A stretch of 64,000 nucleotides of DNA, taken from contig CAUYLG010065599.1 of NCBI GenBank assembly GCA_963573385.1, forward strand, positions 18,815 to 82,814, written 5' to 3'. Source of the stretch: Cacajao melanocephalus (Eukaryota > Chordata > Mammalia > Primates > Pitheciidae). Below the pieces are notes generated by a model. It was given only the letters and a program-made list of their open reading frames with translations. It did no database searches and was not told the origin of the DNA. The translations under genes and the position numbers were made by a program. Each line of letters begins with the position of its first letter. Position 1 is the stretch's first letter. Of this stretch, positions 12,191 to 26,474 are shown piece by piece.

Positions 12191-14672
12191 TCCCACTTCC
12201 CCCACTCCCACCACCCTTCCTAGCCTCTGGCAACCATCCTTCTACTCTATCTTCATGAGTTCAATTGTTTTCATTTTTAGCTCCCACAAATAAGCCAGAA
12301 CATGGGAGGTTTGCCTTTGTGTGCCTGGCTTATTTCACTTAACATAATGACCTCCCGTTGCATCCATGTCATTAGAAGTAACAGGATCTCATTCTTTTTT
12401 ATGGCTGGATAGTGATGTATATGTTCCACATTTTCTTTATCCATTCATCTGTAGACAGACACTTAGGTTGCTTCCAAATCTTGGCTACTGTGAACAGTGC
12501 TGCAACAAACATGGGAGTGCAAATATCTTTGATATACTGATTTCTTTTCTTTTGGGTATATACCCAGCAGTGGGATTGCTGGATCATATGGCAGCTCTAT
12601 TTTTAGTTTTTTGAGGAAACTTCAAATTGTTCATACAGTACAACTACTATATGAACAGTACAACTATTACAGTAGTTGTAAATTAGTACTGCAGTAGTTG
12701 TAGTTGTACTAATTTACATTCCAACCAACAGTATACAAGGGTTTCCTTTTCTCCACATCCTCACTGGCATTTGTTATTTCCCATCTTTTGGATATTTTGA
12801 CTGGGGTGAAATGATATCTCATTGTAGTTCTGACTTGCCCTTCTCTGATGATTAATGATGTTGAACATACCCGTTTGCCATTTGTATGTCTTCTTTTGAG
12901 AAACGTTCATTCAGATCTTCTGCCCATTTTTTAATTGGATTAGATTTTTTCCTATAGAGTTGTTTGAGCTCCTTCTATATTCTGCTTGTTAATCCCTTGT
13001 CAGATGGGTAGTTTGCAGATATTTTCTCCCATTCTGTGGGTTCTCTCTTCACTTGTTTCCTTTGCCATGCAAGGAGTTTTTTAACTTGATGTGATCCCAT
13101 TTGTCCATTTTTGCTTTGGTTGCCTGTGCTTGTGGGGTAGTACTCAAGAAATCTTTGCCCCAGACAATGTTCTGGAGAGTTTCCCTGTGTTTTATTTTCA
13201 TAGTTGGAGGTCTCAGATTTAAGTCACTGATCCATTTGGATTTGATTTTTGTATACGGTGAGAGACAGGAGTCTAGTTTTATTCTTCTGTATATGGATAT
13301 CCAGTTCTCCCAGCACCATTTACTGAAGAGACTATTTTTCCTCAAGGTATGTTCTTGTGCCTTTGTCAAAAATCAGTTAACTATAGATGTATGGATTTGT
13401 TTCTGGGTTCTCTATTCTGTTCCATTGATCTCTATGTCTGTTTTATGCTGTTTCAGTTGCTATAGCTCTATGGTATAATTTATAGTCAGGTAATGTGATT
13501 TGTCCAGTTTTGATATTTTTACTCAGAATGGCTTTGGTTATTCTAGATCTTTTGTGGTTCCATAAATATTTTAGGGTTTTTTTCCTGTTTCTGTGACAAT
13601 GTCATTGGTATTTTGATAGAGATTGCATTAACTCTGTAGATTGCTTTGGGAAGTATGAACATAATAACAATATTAATTTTTCCAATCCATGAACATGGAA
13701 TATCTTTCCTTTTTTTGTGTACCCTTCAATTTCTTTTCACCAGTGTTTTATAGTTTTCATTGTAGAGATCTTTCACTTCTTTGGTTAATTCCCAGGTATT
13801 TTATTTTATTTGTAGCTACTGTAAATGAGATCTCTTTAGATTTTTTTTTCAGACTGCTGTTGGCATATAGAAATGCTACTGATTTTTTTATGTTGATTTT
13901 GTATCCTGCAACTTTACTGAATTTATTAGATCTAATAGTTTTTTTGGTGGAATCTTTTAATTTTTCCAAATATAAGATCATATCATCTACAAACTAGGAT
14001 AATTTGACTTGTTCCTTTCCAAGTTAGATGCCCTTTCTCATTTCTGACTGCTCTAGGTAGGACTTCCAGTACTATGTTGAATAATAGTGATGAAAGTGAG
14101 CATCCTTGTCAGGTTCCATATAGAGGAAAGGCTTTAGTTTTTCCCCATTAAGTATGATACTAGCTGTGGGTCTGTCACATATGTCTGTTATTGTGTTGAG
14201 GTATATTCCATCTATATCCAGTTTTTTTTTAGAATTTATATATGAAGGGATGAATTTTATCAAATGCTTTTTTAGCATCAATTGAAATTATCATATGGTT
14301 TTCAACCCTTATTCTGTTGATATGATGTATCATATTAATTTGCATATGTTGAACCATCCTTGCATCCCTGGGATAAATTCTACCTGGTTATGATGCATAA
14401 TCTTTTTAATGTGTTGATTTTGGTTTGCTCGTATTTTATTGAGGATTTCTGCATCAATATTCATTAGGATATTGATCTGTGATATTCTTTTGATGTTTCT
14501 TTGTCTGATTTTGATATTAGGGTAATACTGGTCTCACAGAATAATTCTGAAACTATTCCCTCCTCCTCTATTTTTCAGAATCATTTGAATAGGATTGCCA
14601 TTAGTTCTTCTTTAAATGTTTGGTAAAATTCAGCAATGAGGTCATCAGTCCTGGGCTTTTCTTTGCTGAGAG

Positions 14673-14983
14673 TTTTTTTTTTTTTTTTTTTTGAGACCTG
14701 ATCACACGCCATTAGCCAGCCTAGCATGCAGTGGTGCAATCTTGGCTTACCACAGCCTTGACTTCCTGGTCCTAAGCAATCCTCCCACCTCAGCCTCCTG
14801 AGAAGCTAGAACTACAGGTGCACACCACCACACCTAGCTAATTTTTAATTTTTTTTTTTTTTTGGTAGAGATAGGGATCTCCCTGTGCTGCCCAGGCTAG
14901 TCTTGAACTTCTGGGTCCAGGTGATCCTCCTGCCCTGGCCTCCCAAAGTGCTGGGATTATAGGTATGAGACACTGTGCCCAGA
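14673..14983 (-). mobile_element. AluJ nested in L1, reverse
   Basis: A duplication resembling ttgctgagagttt / ttgttgagaaact flanks the element and splits L1 ORF2. Confidence 0.9.
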
Positions 14984-16643
14984 TTGTTGAGAAACTTACT
15001 GTAACAGCTCCAATGTTGTTACTGGTATGTTCAGGTTTTGGATTTCTTCATAGTTCAATCTTCAAAGGTTGTATCCATCTAGGAATTTAGCCATTTCTTC
15101 TAGGTTTTCCAATTTATTGGCATATAGTTGCTTATAATAGCCTCTAATGATCCTTCAGATTTCTGTGGTATCAGTTGTACTGTCTCCTTTTTCATCTCTG
15201 ATTTTATTTGGCTCTTCTCTCTTTTTTAAAAAAACGTTAATCTGGCTAAAGGTTTGTCAAGGTTATTTTCTAAAAAAAAAAAAAAAAAAAACCATATTTT
15301 GTTGATCTTTTGTGTTGTTTTCTTGGTTTCAATTTTATTTTGCTTTGATCTTTATATGAATATTTCTTTTTGTCTGTTACTTTTGGGTATGGTTTACTCT
15401 TGCTTTTCTAGTTAAGATGCATCATTAAGTTGTTTACTTCAAGTTTTTCTACTTTTTTGATGTAAGCCCTTAAGTTATAAACTTTCCTCTTAGTACTGCT
15501 CTCACCGTACCCTACAGGTTTTGGTATGTTGTGTTTCCGTTATCATTTGTTTTAAGAAATGTTTAATTTCCTTCTTAATTTCTTCATCGACACACTGGTC
15601 ATTCAGGAGTACATGGTTTAATTTCTATGTTTGTATAGTTTCCAATATTCTTTATTGATTTCTAGTTTTATTCCACTGTGGTCAGAGGAGGTACCTGATT
15701 TAATTCCAATTTTTTTTTTAATGTTTTCATGCTTGCTCTGTGGCTTAACATATGGTATATCCTTCAGAATGATCCATTTGCTGAGGAAAAGAATGTGTAT
15801 GTTGCAGCCACTGGATGAAATATTCTGTAAATATCTATTAGGTCCATTTGGTCTTTAGTGCAGATTAAGTCTGACATTTCTTTGTTGATTTTCTGTCTGT
15901 CTGATCTGTTCAATGCCAAAAGTGGGGTGAAGTGTCTAGCTACTATCGTATTAGTCTGTCTCTCTCTTTAGCTCTAATAATATTTGCTTTATATATCTGG
16001 GTGCTCCAGACATATTTACAATTGTTATATTCACTTGCTGCATTAACACCTTTATTATTAGTGACCTTTTTGTCTCTTTTTATAGTTTTTGTCTTGAACT
16101 CTACTTTGTCTGGTATAACTATAGCTACTCCTGCTCTTTTTTGGTTTCCATTTGCATGAAATATTTTTTTCCATTCCTTTCTTTTCAATCTACATGTGTC
16201 CTTATAGGTGAAGTGTGTTTCTTGTAGGCAACAAATGGCTGGATTTAAAAAAAAAAAAATCCATTCAGCCACTCTGTCTTTTGACTGGAGTACTTAGTCC
16301 ATTGACATTCAATGTTATTAATGGTAAGTAAGCACTTCCTGCCATTTTGTTATTTGTTTTCTGATTGTTTTGTGGTCTTCTCTTCCTTTTTTCTTTCCTA
16401 CCTTCCTTTTAGTGAAGGTGATTTCCTCTGGTGGGATGTTTTAATTTTTAATTTTTTGTGTATGCATTGTATGCTTTTTGATTTGAGGCTACCATGAGGC
16501 TTGCAAATACTGTCTTATAATTATGTTAAACTGGTAACAACAAACTAACAAATAAGCAGTGAAAACACTATTAACTTTAACTTCACTCCCCTTAACTTTC
16601 TGTTATTTCTATGTATATATTATGTCTTGAAAAGTTGTTGTAG

Positions 16644-16939
16644 GGCCTGGCACAGTGGCTTATGCCTGCAATCCCAGCACTTTGGGAGGCTGAGGCAGGC
16701 AGATCACCTGAGGTCAGGAGTTTGAGACCAGCCTGGCCAACATGATAATACCCCGTCTCTAGTAAAAATACAAAAATTAGCCAGGCATGGCAGTGAGCGC
16801 CTGTAATCCCAGTCACACCAGAGGCTGAGGCAAGAGGATCCCTTGAACCCAGGTGTCAGAGGTTGCAGTGAGCTAAGATTGCACCAATGCACTCCAGCCT
16901 GGATGACAGCGTGAGACTGTCTCAAAGGAAAAAAAAAAA
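16644..16939 (+). mobile_element. Alu nested in L1, forward
   Basis: The target-site duplication gttgttgtag is seen at about 16634 and 16956. Confidence 0.93.
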
Positions 16940-17719
16940 GAAGCGGGGGGGTGGGGGTTGTTGTAGTTATTGTTTTTAATTGGTTCTTCCTTTAGGGTTT
17001 CTACTCAAAATATGAGTAGTTTACACATCACAATTAACAGTGCTATACTAGTCTGTGGTTTTCTATGTACTTACTATTACCAGTGAGTTTTGTATCTTGA
17101 GATGATTTCCTATTGCCCATTAACATCTTTTTCTTTCAGACTGAAGAACTCCCTTTAGCAATTCTTGTAGGGCAGGTCTAGTGTTGATGAAATCCCTTAG
17201 CTGTTGTTTATCTGGGAAATAACAGAAAGCTAATATCCCTTAGCATTTGTTTGTCTGGATAATAACATTCATATCTTAATTATGGCTTGAAAGATATTTT
17301 CACTGGATACACTATTATAGGGTAAAAATTTTTTCCTTTGGCACTTTAAATATGTCATGCCTCTTTCCTGGCCTATAAGGTTTCCAATGAAAAGTCTGCT
17401 GTCAGAGCTCCATTGTATGTTATTTGTTTCTTTTCTGTTGCTGCTTTTAGAATTCTTTTTTATCCTTGAGTTTAAAGACAAAAGATCATGCAATAAAATC
17501 ATTCTAACATTCCTAAGAACAAACAAGAGAAAATAACTAGGACATTTTAAAACTTGTGTTAAATACATTATAACACTATAATAGTTCAAATAATGTAGAA
17601 TCACGTAAAATAGTTCTTATGCAAGAATGAAGAGAGAGATCAATGGAACAGTCAGAATAAAATGCTAGTATATGTAAGAACTTTGTAAACCATATTTATA
17701 CATATGTACAGAAACAAAA

Positions 17720-18745
<1,026 letters not shown>

Positions 18746-18839
18746 TCTCAAACTCAACTTCAAAAAAATTGGCTCTCATATTTTAAATTAATGAAAAATG
18801 AATGTATTCAGTAAAATGATGTGGAGAAAATTATTTAGA

Positions 18840-19720
18840 GACAAATGCGTTTGATTCTTATTTCATTCAGTATGCCAAAATAAATTCCTTTTGAATTAAA
18901 TGATAAAATGTAAAAACAAACTATTAAATGACAAAATATAGGCAAAAGTTTATATAATGCCTGGGTTTGAAATGACCTTTTTTTGACTTAAAAACTATAT
19001 ACAAAACTATCAAAGTTAGTGATATTTGACTATTTAAAGATTAAATATTTCTGCATGTCAACATCAGAATCAAGTGGAAAAAGTATTTGTCATACATGCA
19101 ATAAAAGTTGATATGGTAACATATAAAGCACACAATAATTTATCAGGAAAATGTGAGAACCTGATAGAAAAATGGGCAAAAGCTCTGCATAAAAAAGATA
19201 AATGAGAAAATACAAATGGCAGATAGATTTATGAGAAAACATTTGCCTCACTAATAAAGAGTAGCAAATTAAAAAAACCAAAAGTTACCATACATGACCT
19301 ATCAACATAGCAACGTGTTTTTCTTTTTGATGATAAGAGCTGATGCTACCAAGAGGTTGGTAAAAGCAACACTCACACTGCTGGTAGAAGAGCAAGTCTG
19401 CACAGCCTTCTTGAGACTTGAACACTTGAAAACATCTGTCAAGAACTTTGAACATTAATATACTCTGACCCTACGGTTTTGTTCTAAAAGTATATCCAGA
19501 GAAACTATTAGAGATTTTTTCAAAGCTTCATAAACAAATAAATTAAGTATAGCATTATTTAAAACAATGAAAATAATTGATAAGGTCTTTAACAATAAAG
19601 AGTTCAATTAAATCTGATCATAAGACAGATTATTACACCGTTGTGAAAAAGGTCTCTGGAAATTTAACAACAGAAATGCTTACAAAAAAATATTAGGTTA
19701 AAAAGGATACAAAACTCTGT
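18840..19720 (+). mobile_element. Old L1 3' region, forward
   Basis: AT-rich sequence with phrases of L1 ORF2/3' UTR such as 'tgacctatcaac', 'cactcacactgctgg' and 'gaccctacggtttt'. It is strongly diverged. Confidence 0.6.
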
Positions 19721-19724
19721 GTAG

Positions 19725-19890
19725 GAACCCAATTAATTTTGAAACATCGTCATTCAAGGAATTGTTGAGTGCCACCAGTGAACAAAAATCCTTGCCCTCA
19801 TAGAATTTATAACGTACTGTCTTGTTCACCACTGAATCCACAGAGTCTGGTACGGTGCTCAATAAATATTTGTTAAATGAATACCAATAG
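19725..19890 (+). mobile_element. MIR/L2-type fragment
   Basis: It ends with 'gtgctcaataaatatttgtt', the shared MIR/L2 3' phrase. Confidence 0.5.
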
Positions 19891-19899
19891 GAAAGAGAA

Positions 19900-20745
19900 T
19901 AAAAAGTAAAGGGTAAGCTTGAAAAATAAGCCATGCCTTCATCTGAACCAGAAGAAGTGATGAGGTCACTCTCCCTATGTCCTCCCTTTCTCTGTGCTCC
20001 ATAACCCAGGAGAGAAATAACAGCACTTATTACTCTGACGGCAACTCATTGTGTGAGGAGTATCAATGGAACAGCAAGCACAACACAGCTTCCAGTGCAC
20101 TTGTACATGAAGACTAAGATATGGTCAATTAACTTATAAATCAATTAGCAAGACAGGTTTAAAATTATACAAACAAAAGAATGTTAAATGCAAGGAATTT
20201 CTCAAGTTAATACTGTACCATCCTGGCCTATTTGAGACAATTTTTAAAATGAGTGGCCACTTTCAGTTACTGCAATGCACTTCTAGCAAAGACAGGAAGC
20301 ATGCAAAGAAAGGATCATTTAAGCACTAAACAACTGTAAGAGCTTTAACTCTTTCCTCTTTGCACATTTAGAATTTCACATTCCTATCTGACACAGCAGG
20401 AAGGAAGAAACAACACAGAGAGGCAGAGGAAATTTACTTTCAATTGCTATTACTATAGTCTTAACAGTCAAAGATGTTTCAAGCAGACGTTTCCCCAACA
20501 GCAAAAAAAAAATCAAAAATAAAAAATAAAAAGTGTCTTTTTTAAAAGATATGGTTAGTAATAATTGTCAAAATGTTCTTAAGGGGCAAAATTCTAAAAC
20601 CTCAGCAAGAAAGAAAATAGTCATCATATCAAGAGTTCAGTTCAGAATTTCAGAAAATCTAGATTGTTCTTATCATATAGCAGGGAACTAGACTTGGCCT
20701 TATAATCTACTGTTAGAGTTATCACAAATAAAATATTTGAGCACT
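19900..20745. other. ESR2 intron, no recognisable element
   Basis: I see no exon and no confident repeat. Confidence 0.5.
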
Positions 20746-20749
20746 GAAT

Positions 20750-20900
20750 ATGTTTTCATATAATCAACCTCATTTCATCTTTAGAAAATCTGAGTATCTC
20801 CATTTCACAGGGAGAAAAAGGCTGGGAGGTGAAGTCACAGAGCTAGTAAGTGTAAAATCCAGGACAAATGTCATCCACACAGGGTGAATTTCAGGGCACA
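20750..20900 (-). mobile_element. MIR, reverse (degenerate)
   Basis: 'cctcatttcatctttag', a 'ccatttcacagg' box and 'gtcacagagctagtaag' follow the MIR order. Confidence 0.55.
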
Positions 20901-21324
20901 GGTAGGAAGGTGACTCTACCAACATTTCACTCCTCACCACATCCTGGATTTTATCAGTATCTCTCTGCTTGAGGTAAAATGTCCTCTTAATCTAGAGTTA
21001 TCAATGGGTGAGTTAATTTAGTAAATTGCCATTTGCCATTTACACACTATGAATTCCCTTGACTTGCTTTTCTTAACCCTTTTCTTAACCGGCAAAGAAC
21101 AAAGCCCTAAGGCTTTGATAGAAAAAGGAAGAGAGCTTTCAGATGGAAACATAGGGTGTTACCTGGGAGGGGCTATTGAGGGAGAAGTTATATGGCAAAA
21201 AGAGAAAACAAGGGTAAGCAAGAAAGTGACTTCAGCAAATCAGGGCTGGCAAGGGAGAGAGTGTGTAGCAAGGATATGTGCAGGGAGATGGGCTGCCTGG
21301 CCTTGAAACCAGGGGTGAGCAACT

Positions 21325-21920
21325 TGAAGTTTTATAAACCAAAAAATAAAATTCTAAGCCCCCACCCCAACCATCTGAATAGGCCCCTCCTCTTGGCCAA
21401 GGGCATTCCAAAGTTAAGGTGAAAAATAAGTTTAGGCCATGATGGGAAGGGGGAGCCAGACATGGTTCATTATACCCTCCTCCCTTTTGGAATCACTGAC
21501 AGAACAGACTCTTTAAATCCCATAAGAAACATTTATAATCTATTCTTTCTGAAGCCTGCTACCTGGAGGCTTCATCTGCATGATAAAACCTTGGTCTCCA
21601 TAATCCCTTATTGTAACCCAGCCATTCCTTCCTATTGATAATAACTCTTTCAACCAATTGCCAATCAGAAAATATTTGAATCACTTTTGACTTGGAAGCC
21701 CCTGCTTTCAGCTGTCCTGCCTTTCTAGACTGAATCAGTGTATATCTTACATGCATTGATTAATGCCTTATGTCTCCCTAAAATGTATGAGACCAAGTTG
21801 TGGCCTGACCACCTTGGACATGTTTCAGCTCTCCTGAGGGCTGTGTTATGGGCCATTTGTCACTCATATTTGGCTCAGAATAAATCTCTTCAAATATTTT
21901 ACAGAGTTTGATTCTTTTCA
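21325..21920 (+). mobile_element. Solitary LTR, ERV1-like, forward (antisense to ESR2)
   Basis: A C-rich promoter-like start is followed by 'gaccaagttgtggcctgaccaccttgg', a polyadenylation signal aataaa near 21880 and an end at 'ttttacagagtttg'. This resembles class I LTRs of the MER4/MER57 type. There is no internal viral sequence next to it. The exact family is not certain. Confidence 0.6.
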
Positions 21921-22526
21921 TCAATAAGTTGATTTAAAAAAAATCTGGAAGGAATTTAGACAAAGTCAGGGAAATAGTCTAAACCCAGCCCAGAAAACAA
22001 GGGGATTGTGAACTGAGACCCTCCTAACCCAGGGGAAGAAATGTGTCTAGATCAATTCTCAAAGTCCATTGCAGTTGAATTCCTGATTTCTGACCATTTT
22101 CATAAAACGTGTCTATTCTCTCTTCCTCAGGAGCCAGCCCACCATCATGACTGTTAAGCATGTGGTATATTACATTTAAGTAAAAGAAAGAAACAATCTT
22201 TGCAACTCCTTGTGAGCACATTTTTTTCCAAGAGACATCTTCCCAAGGTTGTAACTCGATGTCTTCTATCCAACATCCATTTGGGTGAAGAAGGAAGGGT
22301 AAGACCCATTCAAATTGGCTGTATAATCTTGGGTTTCTGGGGTAGAAATCTGCAATTCCCCTCTACCACCCAACCCACTCCCAGACACACATGATCCTCT
22401 GAACTGTTCATCAAATACTTTGTGTGCCACACAGGCCAGCAGTGACATTTCTGCCAAGTCATCTCTGCAAAATTGTTTGAAAGCAAAAGTAGGAAAGTAA
22501 ACAAGCAGTTAACAATTCTCTTTTAC
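21921..22526. other. ESR2 intron next to the first zinc-finger exon, no recognisable element
   Basis: Apart from the donor of the exon ending at 22527, nothing stands out. Confidence 0.5.
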
Positions 22527-22699
22527 CTTGAATGCTTCTTTTAAAAAAGGCCTTACATCCTTCACACGACCAGACTCCATAGTGATATCCCGATGCGTAA
22601 TCGCTGCAGACCGCACAGAAGTGAGCATCCCTCTTTGAACTTGGACCAGTCACAGGGCTGGCACAATGGTTCCCACTAACCTTCCTTTTCAGTGTCTCT
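22527..22699 (-). CDS. ESR2: ESR2 coding exon: first zinc finger of the DNA-binding domain (residues 121-179)
   Basis: This exon completes codon 121 and encodes the end of the N-terminal domain and the first zinc module. The four zinc ligands C149, C152, C166 and C169 are all present, as is the P-box CEGCKA (166-171), which reads the estrogen response element half-site. The exon follows the acceptor tttgctccctag (22700) and ends CAAG before the donor gtaaaa (22526). Its length of 173 bp matches the human exon. H132 and S141 replace the arginine and glycine I remember from human; the finger itself is unchanged. The neighbouring exons are 3.8 kb upstream and 12.7 kb downstream in transcription order. 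The identity is certain from motif, length and phase. Confidence 0.97.
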
Positions 22700-22823
22700 C
22701 TAGGGAGCAAAGAAAATATCCATTGAACAGAGCATAAAAGGGAAAGGAAGGGCTTTCTAGGAAAAAAAAAATAGCATGAACATTGCCTAATTTAATCTCT
22801 TTTTCCTCCAGGGTTCATGGTAA

Positions 22824-23148
<325 letters not shown>

Positions 23149-23159
23149 GTAGAGAAAAA

Positions 23160-23577
23160 CTTTTGATACTGGTATCATATCTACAAAAAGCTATGCTGTG
23201 GGGAATGACTGATGTTTGAAAGTGGGTAGGTGAGTTTATGCCCATCCATGTGGTGCTGAGCACTTGTCACTGCAGAAGACCTGCCATAGCCATGGGGTAG
23301 GGAGTGTATCTCTAAGTGTAATGAAAGGAGTGGCCAGATCAAATCTTACCCACAGATCTGAACCATAGACAGGATATGCATTGGTCTTCTGTAGTTACTA
23401 GAGTTCACAAATGCTGCATGGATGAGTCTGGAAGCATATAGCTACTTCCAAACATCAGTCATTCCCAACAGCATTGCTAAGCAGCCCTTCAGACATTTGA
23501 GGGTCCCACTTAAATGGAGAACAAACATCTTGCACTCTGCAATTTCAGATAAAGGTCTGGATTTAAAATAACTTTAA
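23160..23577. other. ESR2 intron, no recognisable element
   Basis: Unique sequence between two Alus. Confidence 0.5.
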
Positions 23578-23873
<296 letters not shown>

Positions 23874-23919
23874 TAACTTTAAGAGGAGTAACAAATGGAC
23901 TTTAAGTTACCTTGAGATC

Positions 23920-23992
23920 AATGGGAGAGAAGAAAAAGGGGGAAGAGAAGAGAAAGGGAGAAAGAAAAGAGAAGAGAAGGGAGAGAGCAACA
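23920..23992. repeat. Purine (GA)-rich tract
   Basis: About 70 bases that are almost only G and A on the plus strand, hence a polypyrimidine tract in the ESR2 sense. Confidence 0.8.
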
Positions 23993-24555
23993 AGTGCCTG
24001 ACCTGGAAAGGCCTGGAAGGAAGCAGAGGCTGGATGCTGGACCAGGGGAAAGAGGTCCATAAAGGAACAGAGAGTCTAGCAAGGGAGCCCCAGGCAGAAC
24101 CCAAAACACATGTGGCTAGTTCCTGATGTTGCAAGGGCATGGTTCTTTTGGGAAGGGAATAGTAAATGTATTATTGATTTATAAATGAAGGTAATTATAT
24201 TATGGGGCTTAATTTTCCCAAAAATTAGCATTATTTGATTAGAATTCAAGCTCAGAAACAAAATATCTACCTTTACAGATGAAAAAAAAATTACTTTAAA
24301 AAAGTTATCCACAATGTTTATATTCTCTTCTTTTACTGTTTTATTTTAATGAATAAAACAAAAGAAGACAAGTAAAATTATGACAATATTTGAAAGTAAC
24401 AAATTTCAATATCCAGTATGCCCTTGGTAGTTTCACTTAGATGTTTATCTCCCCCTCTCCTTTCTCATAATACCATGCCTTCCCTTCGTACCTATGATTA
24501 TCATTAGAAATATTACAAATTAAATGGAAATAATCCATTTAAAGAATACACATCT

Positions 24556-25148
24556 TTTTATTTTGTAAGACAGAGTTTCACTCTTGTTGCCCAGGCTGGA
24601 GTGCAATGGCACAATCTCAACTCATCACAACCTCCGCTCCTGAGTTCAAGCAATTCTCCTACCTCAGCATCCCAAGTAGCTGGGATTACAGACATGCGCC
24701 ACCATGCCCAACTTTTTTATTTTTTTTTTGAGACAAAGTCTTACTTTGTCACCAGGCTGGAGTGCAGTGGCATGACTCGGCTCAGTGCAACATCTGCCTC
24801 CTGGGTTCAAGCAATTCTCCTGCCTCAGCATCCCGAGTAGCTGGGACTACAGGCACCCACCACCACACTCAGCTAATTTTTTGGATTTTTAGTAGAGACA
24901 GTTTCACCATGTTAGCCAGATGGTCTCGAGCTCCTGACCTCCTGATCTGCCTACCTCCCCTCCGAAAGCACTGGGATTACAGGCATGAGCCACCATGCCC
25001 TGCCATGCCCGGCTAATTTTCTATTTTTAGTAGAGATGGGGTTTCTCCATGTTGGTCAGGCTGGTCTCGAACTCCCAACCTCAAGTGATCCTCCCACCTC
25101 AGCCTCCCAAAGTGCTGGGATTACAGGCGTGAGCCACGGCACCTGGCC
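24556..25148 (-). mobile_element. Alu split by a second Alu, reverse
   Basis: The host Alu is 24556-24711 plus 25005-25148; the intruder is 24712-25004. The duplication catgccc is on both sides of the intruder, so the insertion order is clear. Confidence 0.88.
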
Positions 25149-25448
25149 ACACATTTCTTTTTTAACTTCAGGAAATGTCAACTGAAGCCTATATTTCAAT
25201 AGTTTGCACTGATCTTTATATAATGGTATTATTTTAGTTCATGGTTAAAAAGCTTATACCAATCATCTGTGTTTTCAAGCTTTGCATGTCTAGAATTTCA
25301 TTTAAGTTGTAATACTGTCACAGTTACTTTTATCCTGGAAACAATTTGTCATGAACACTAAATTGGGATTTCACTATTTAAGAAGACTCCAAAACAAAGT
25401 AAAAATTCATTTTTCAAATCCAAATAATTCCATTAAGAGTGAGTTTAA

Positions 25449-26255
<807 letters not shown>

Positions 26256-26474
26256 TCAATAGCAAATTCTCCCTACAACATTGATGTACACATATCACTT
26301 TTTAATGAGAACTAGAACATCAGAATAGAACAGGGCATTCTATGTTTTGGGTGCTCTAAGTAAACTATGTAATTAATAAAGACCTTGTCTAACATATCAT
26401 TTTCTTCTCATTAAACCATAAAGTGATTTGAGAAATGCCCAGGAACTATAATTCAGAATGAAGACTGGACTTAC

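Larger units (their letters stand above)
12191..17470 (-). mobile_element. Long L1, reverse strand (sense to ESR2), with two nested Alus
   Basis: Reading the minus strand from high to low coordinates gives degraded L1 5' sequence, then ORF2 and the 3' UTR. ORF2 pieces include an endonuclease N-terminus (about 16230-15950, with AICCLQETHFTYKD), reverse-transcriptase segments (14281-14072 with TASIILNGEKL; 13981-13757 with KVAGYKINIKKS) and a C-terminal part (13369-13049). Stops and frameshifts separate them, so the element is dead. Alus at 14673-14983 and 16644-16939 are inserted in it. The 3' end near 12191 looks L1MA/L1PB-like; the subfamily is tentative. Confidence 0.9.

Noticed and set aside
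13049..16272. Minus-strand ORFs with reverse-transcriptase-like text as a gene
   Set aside because: They are broken pieces of one L1 ORF2 with many stops and frameshifts; annotated as part of the L1.
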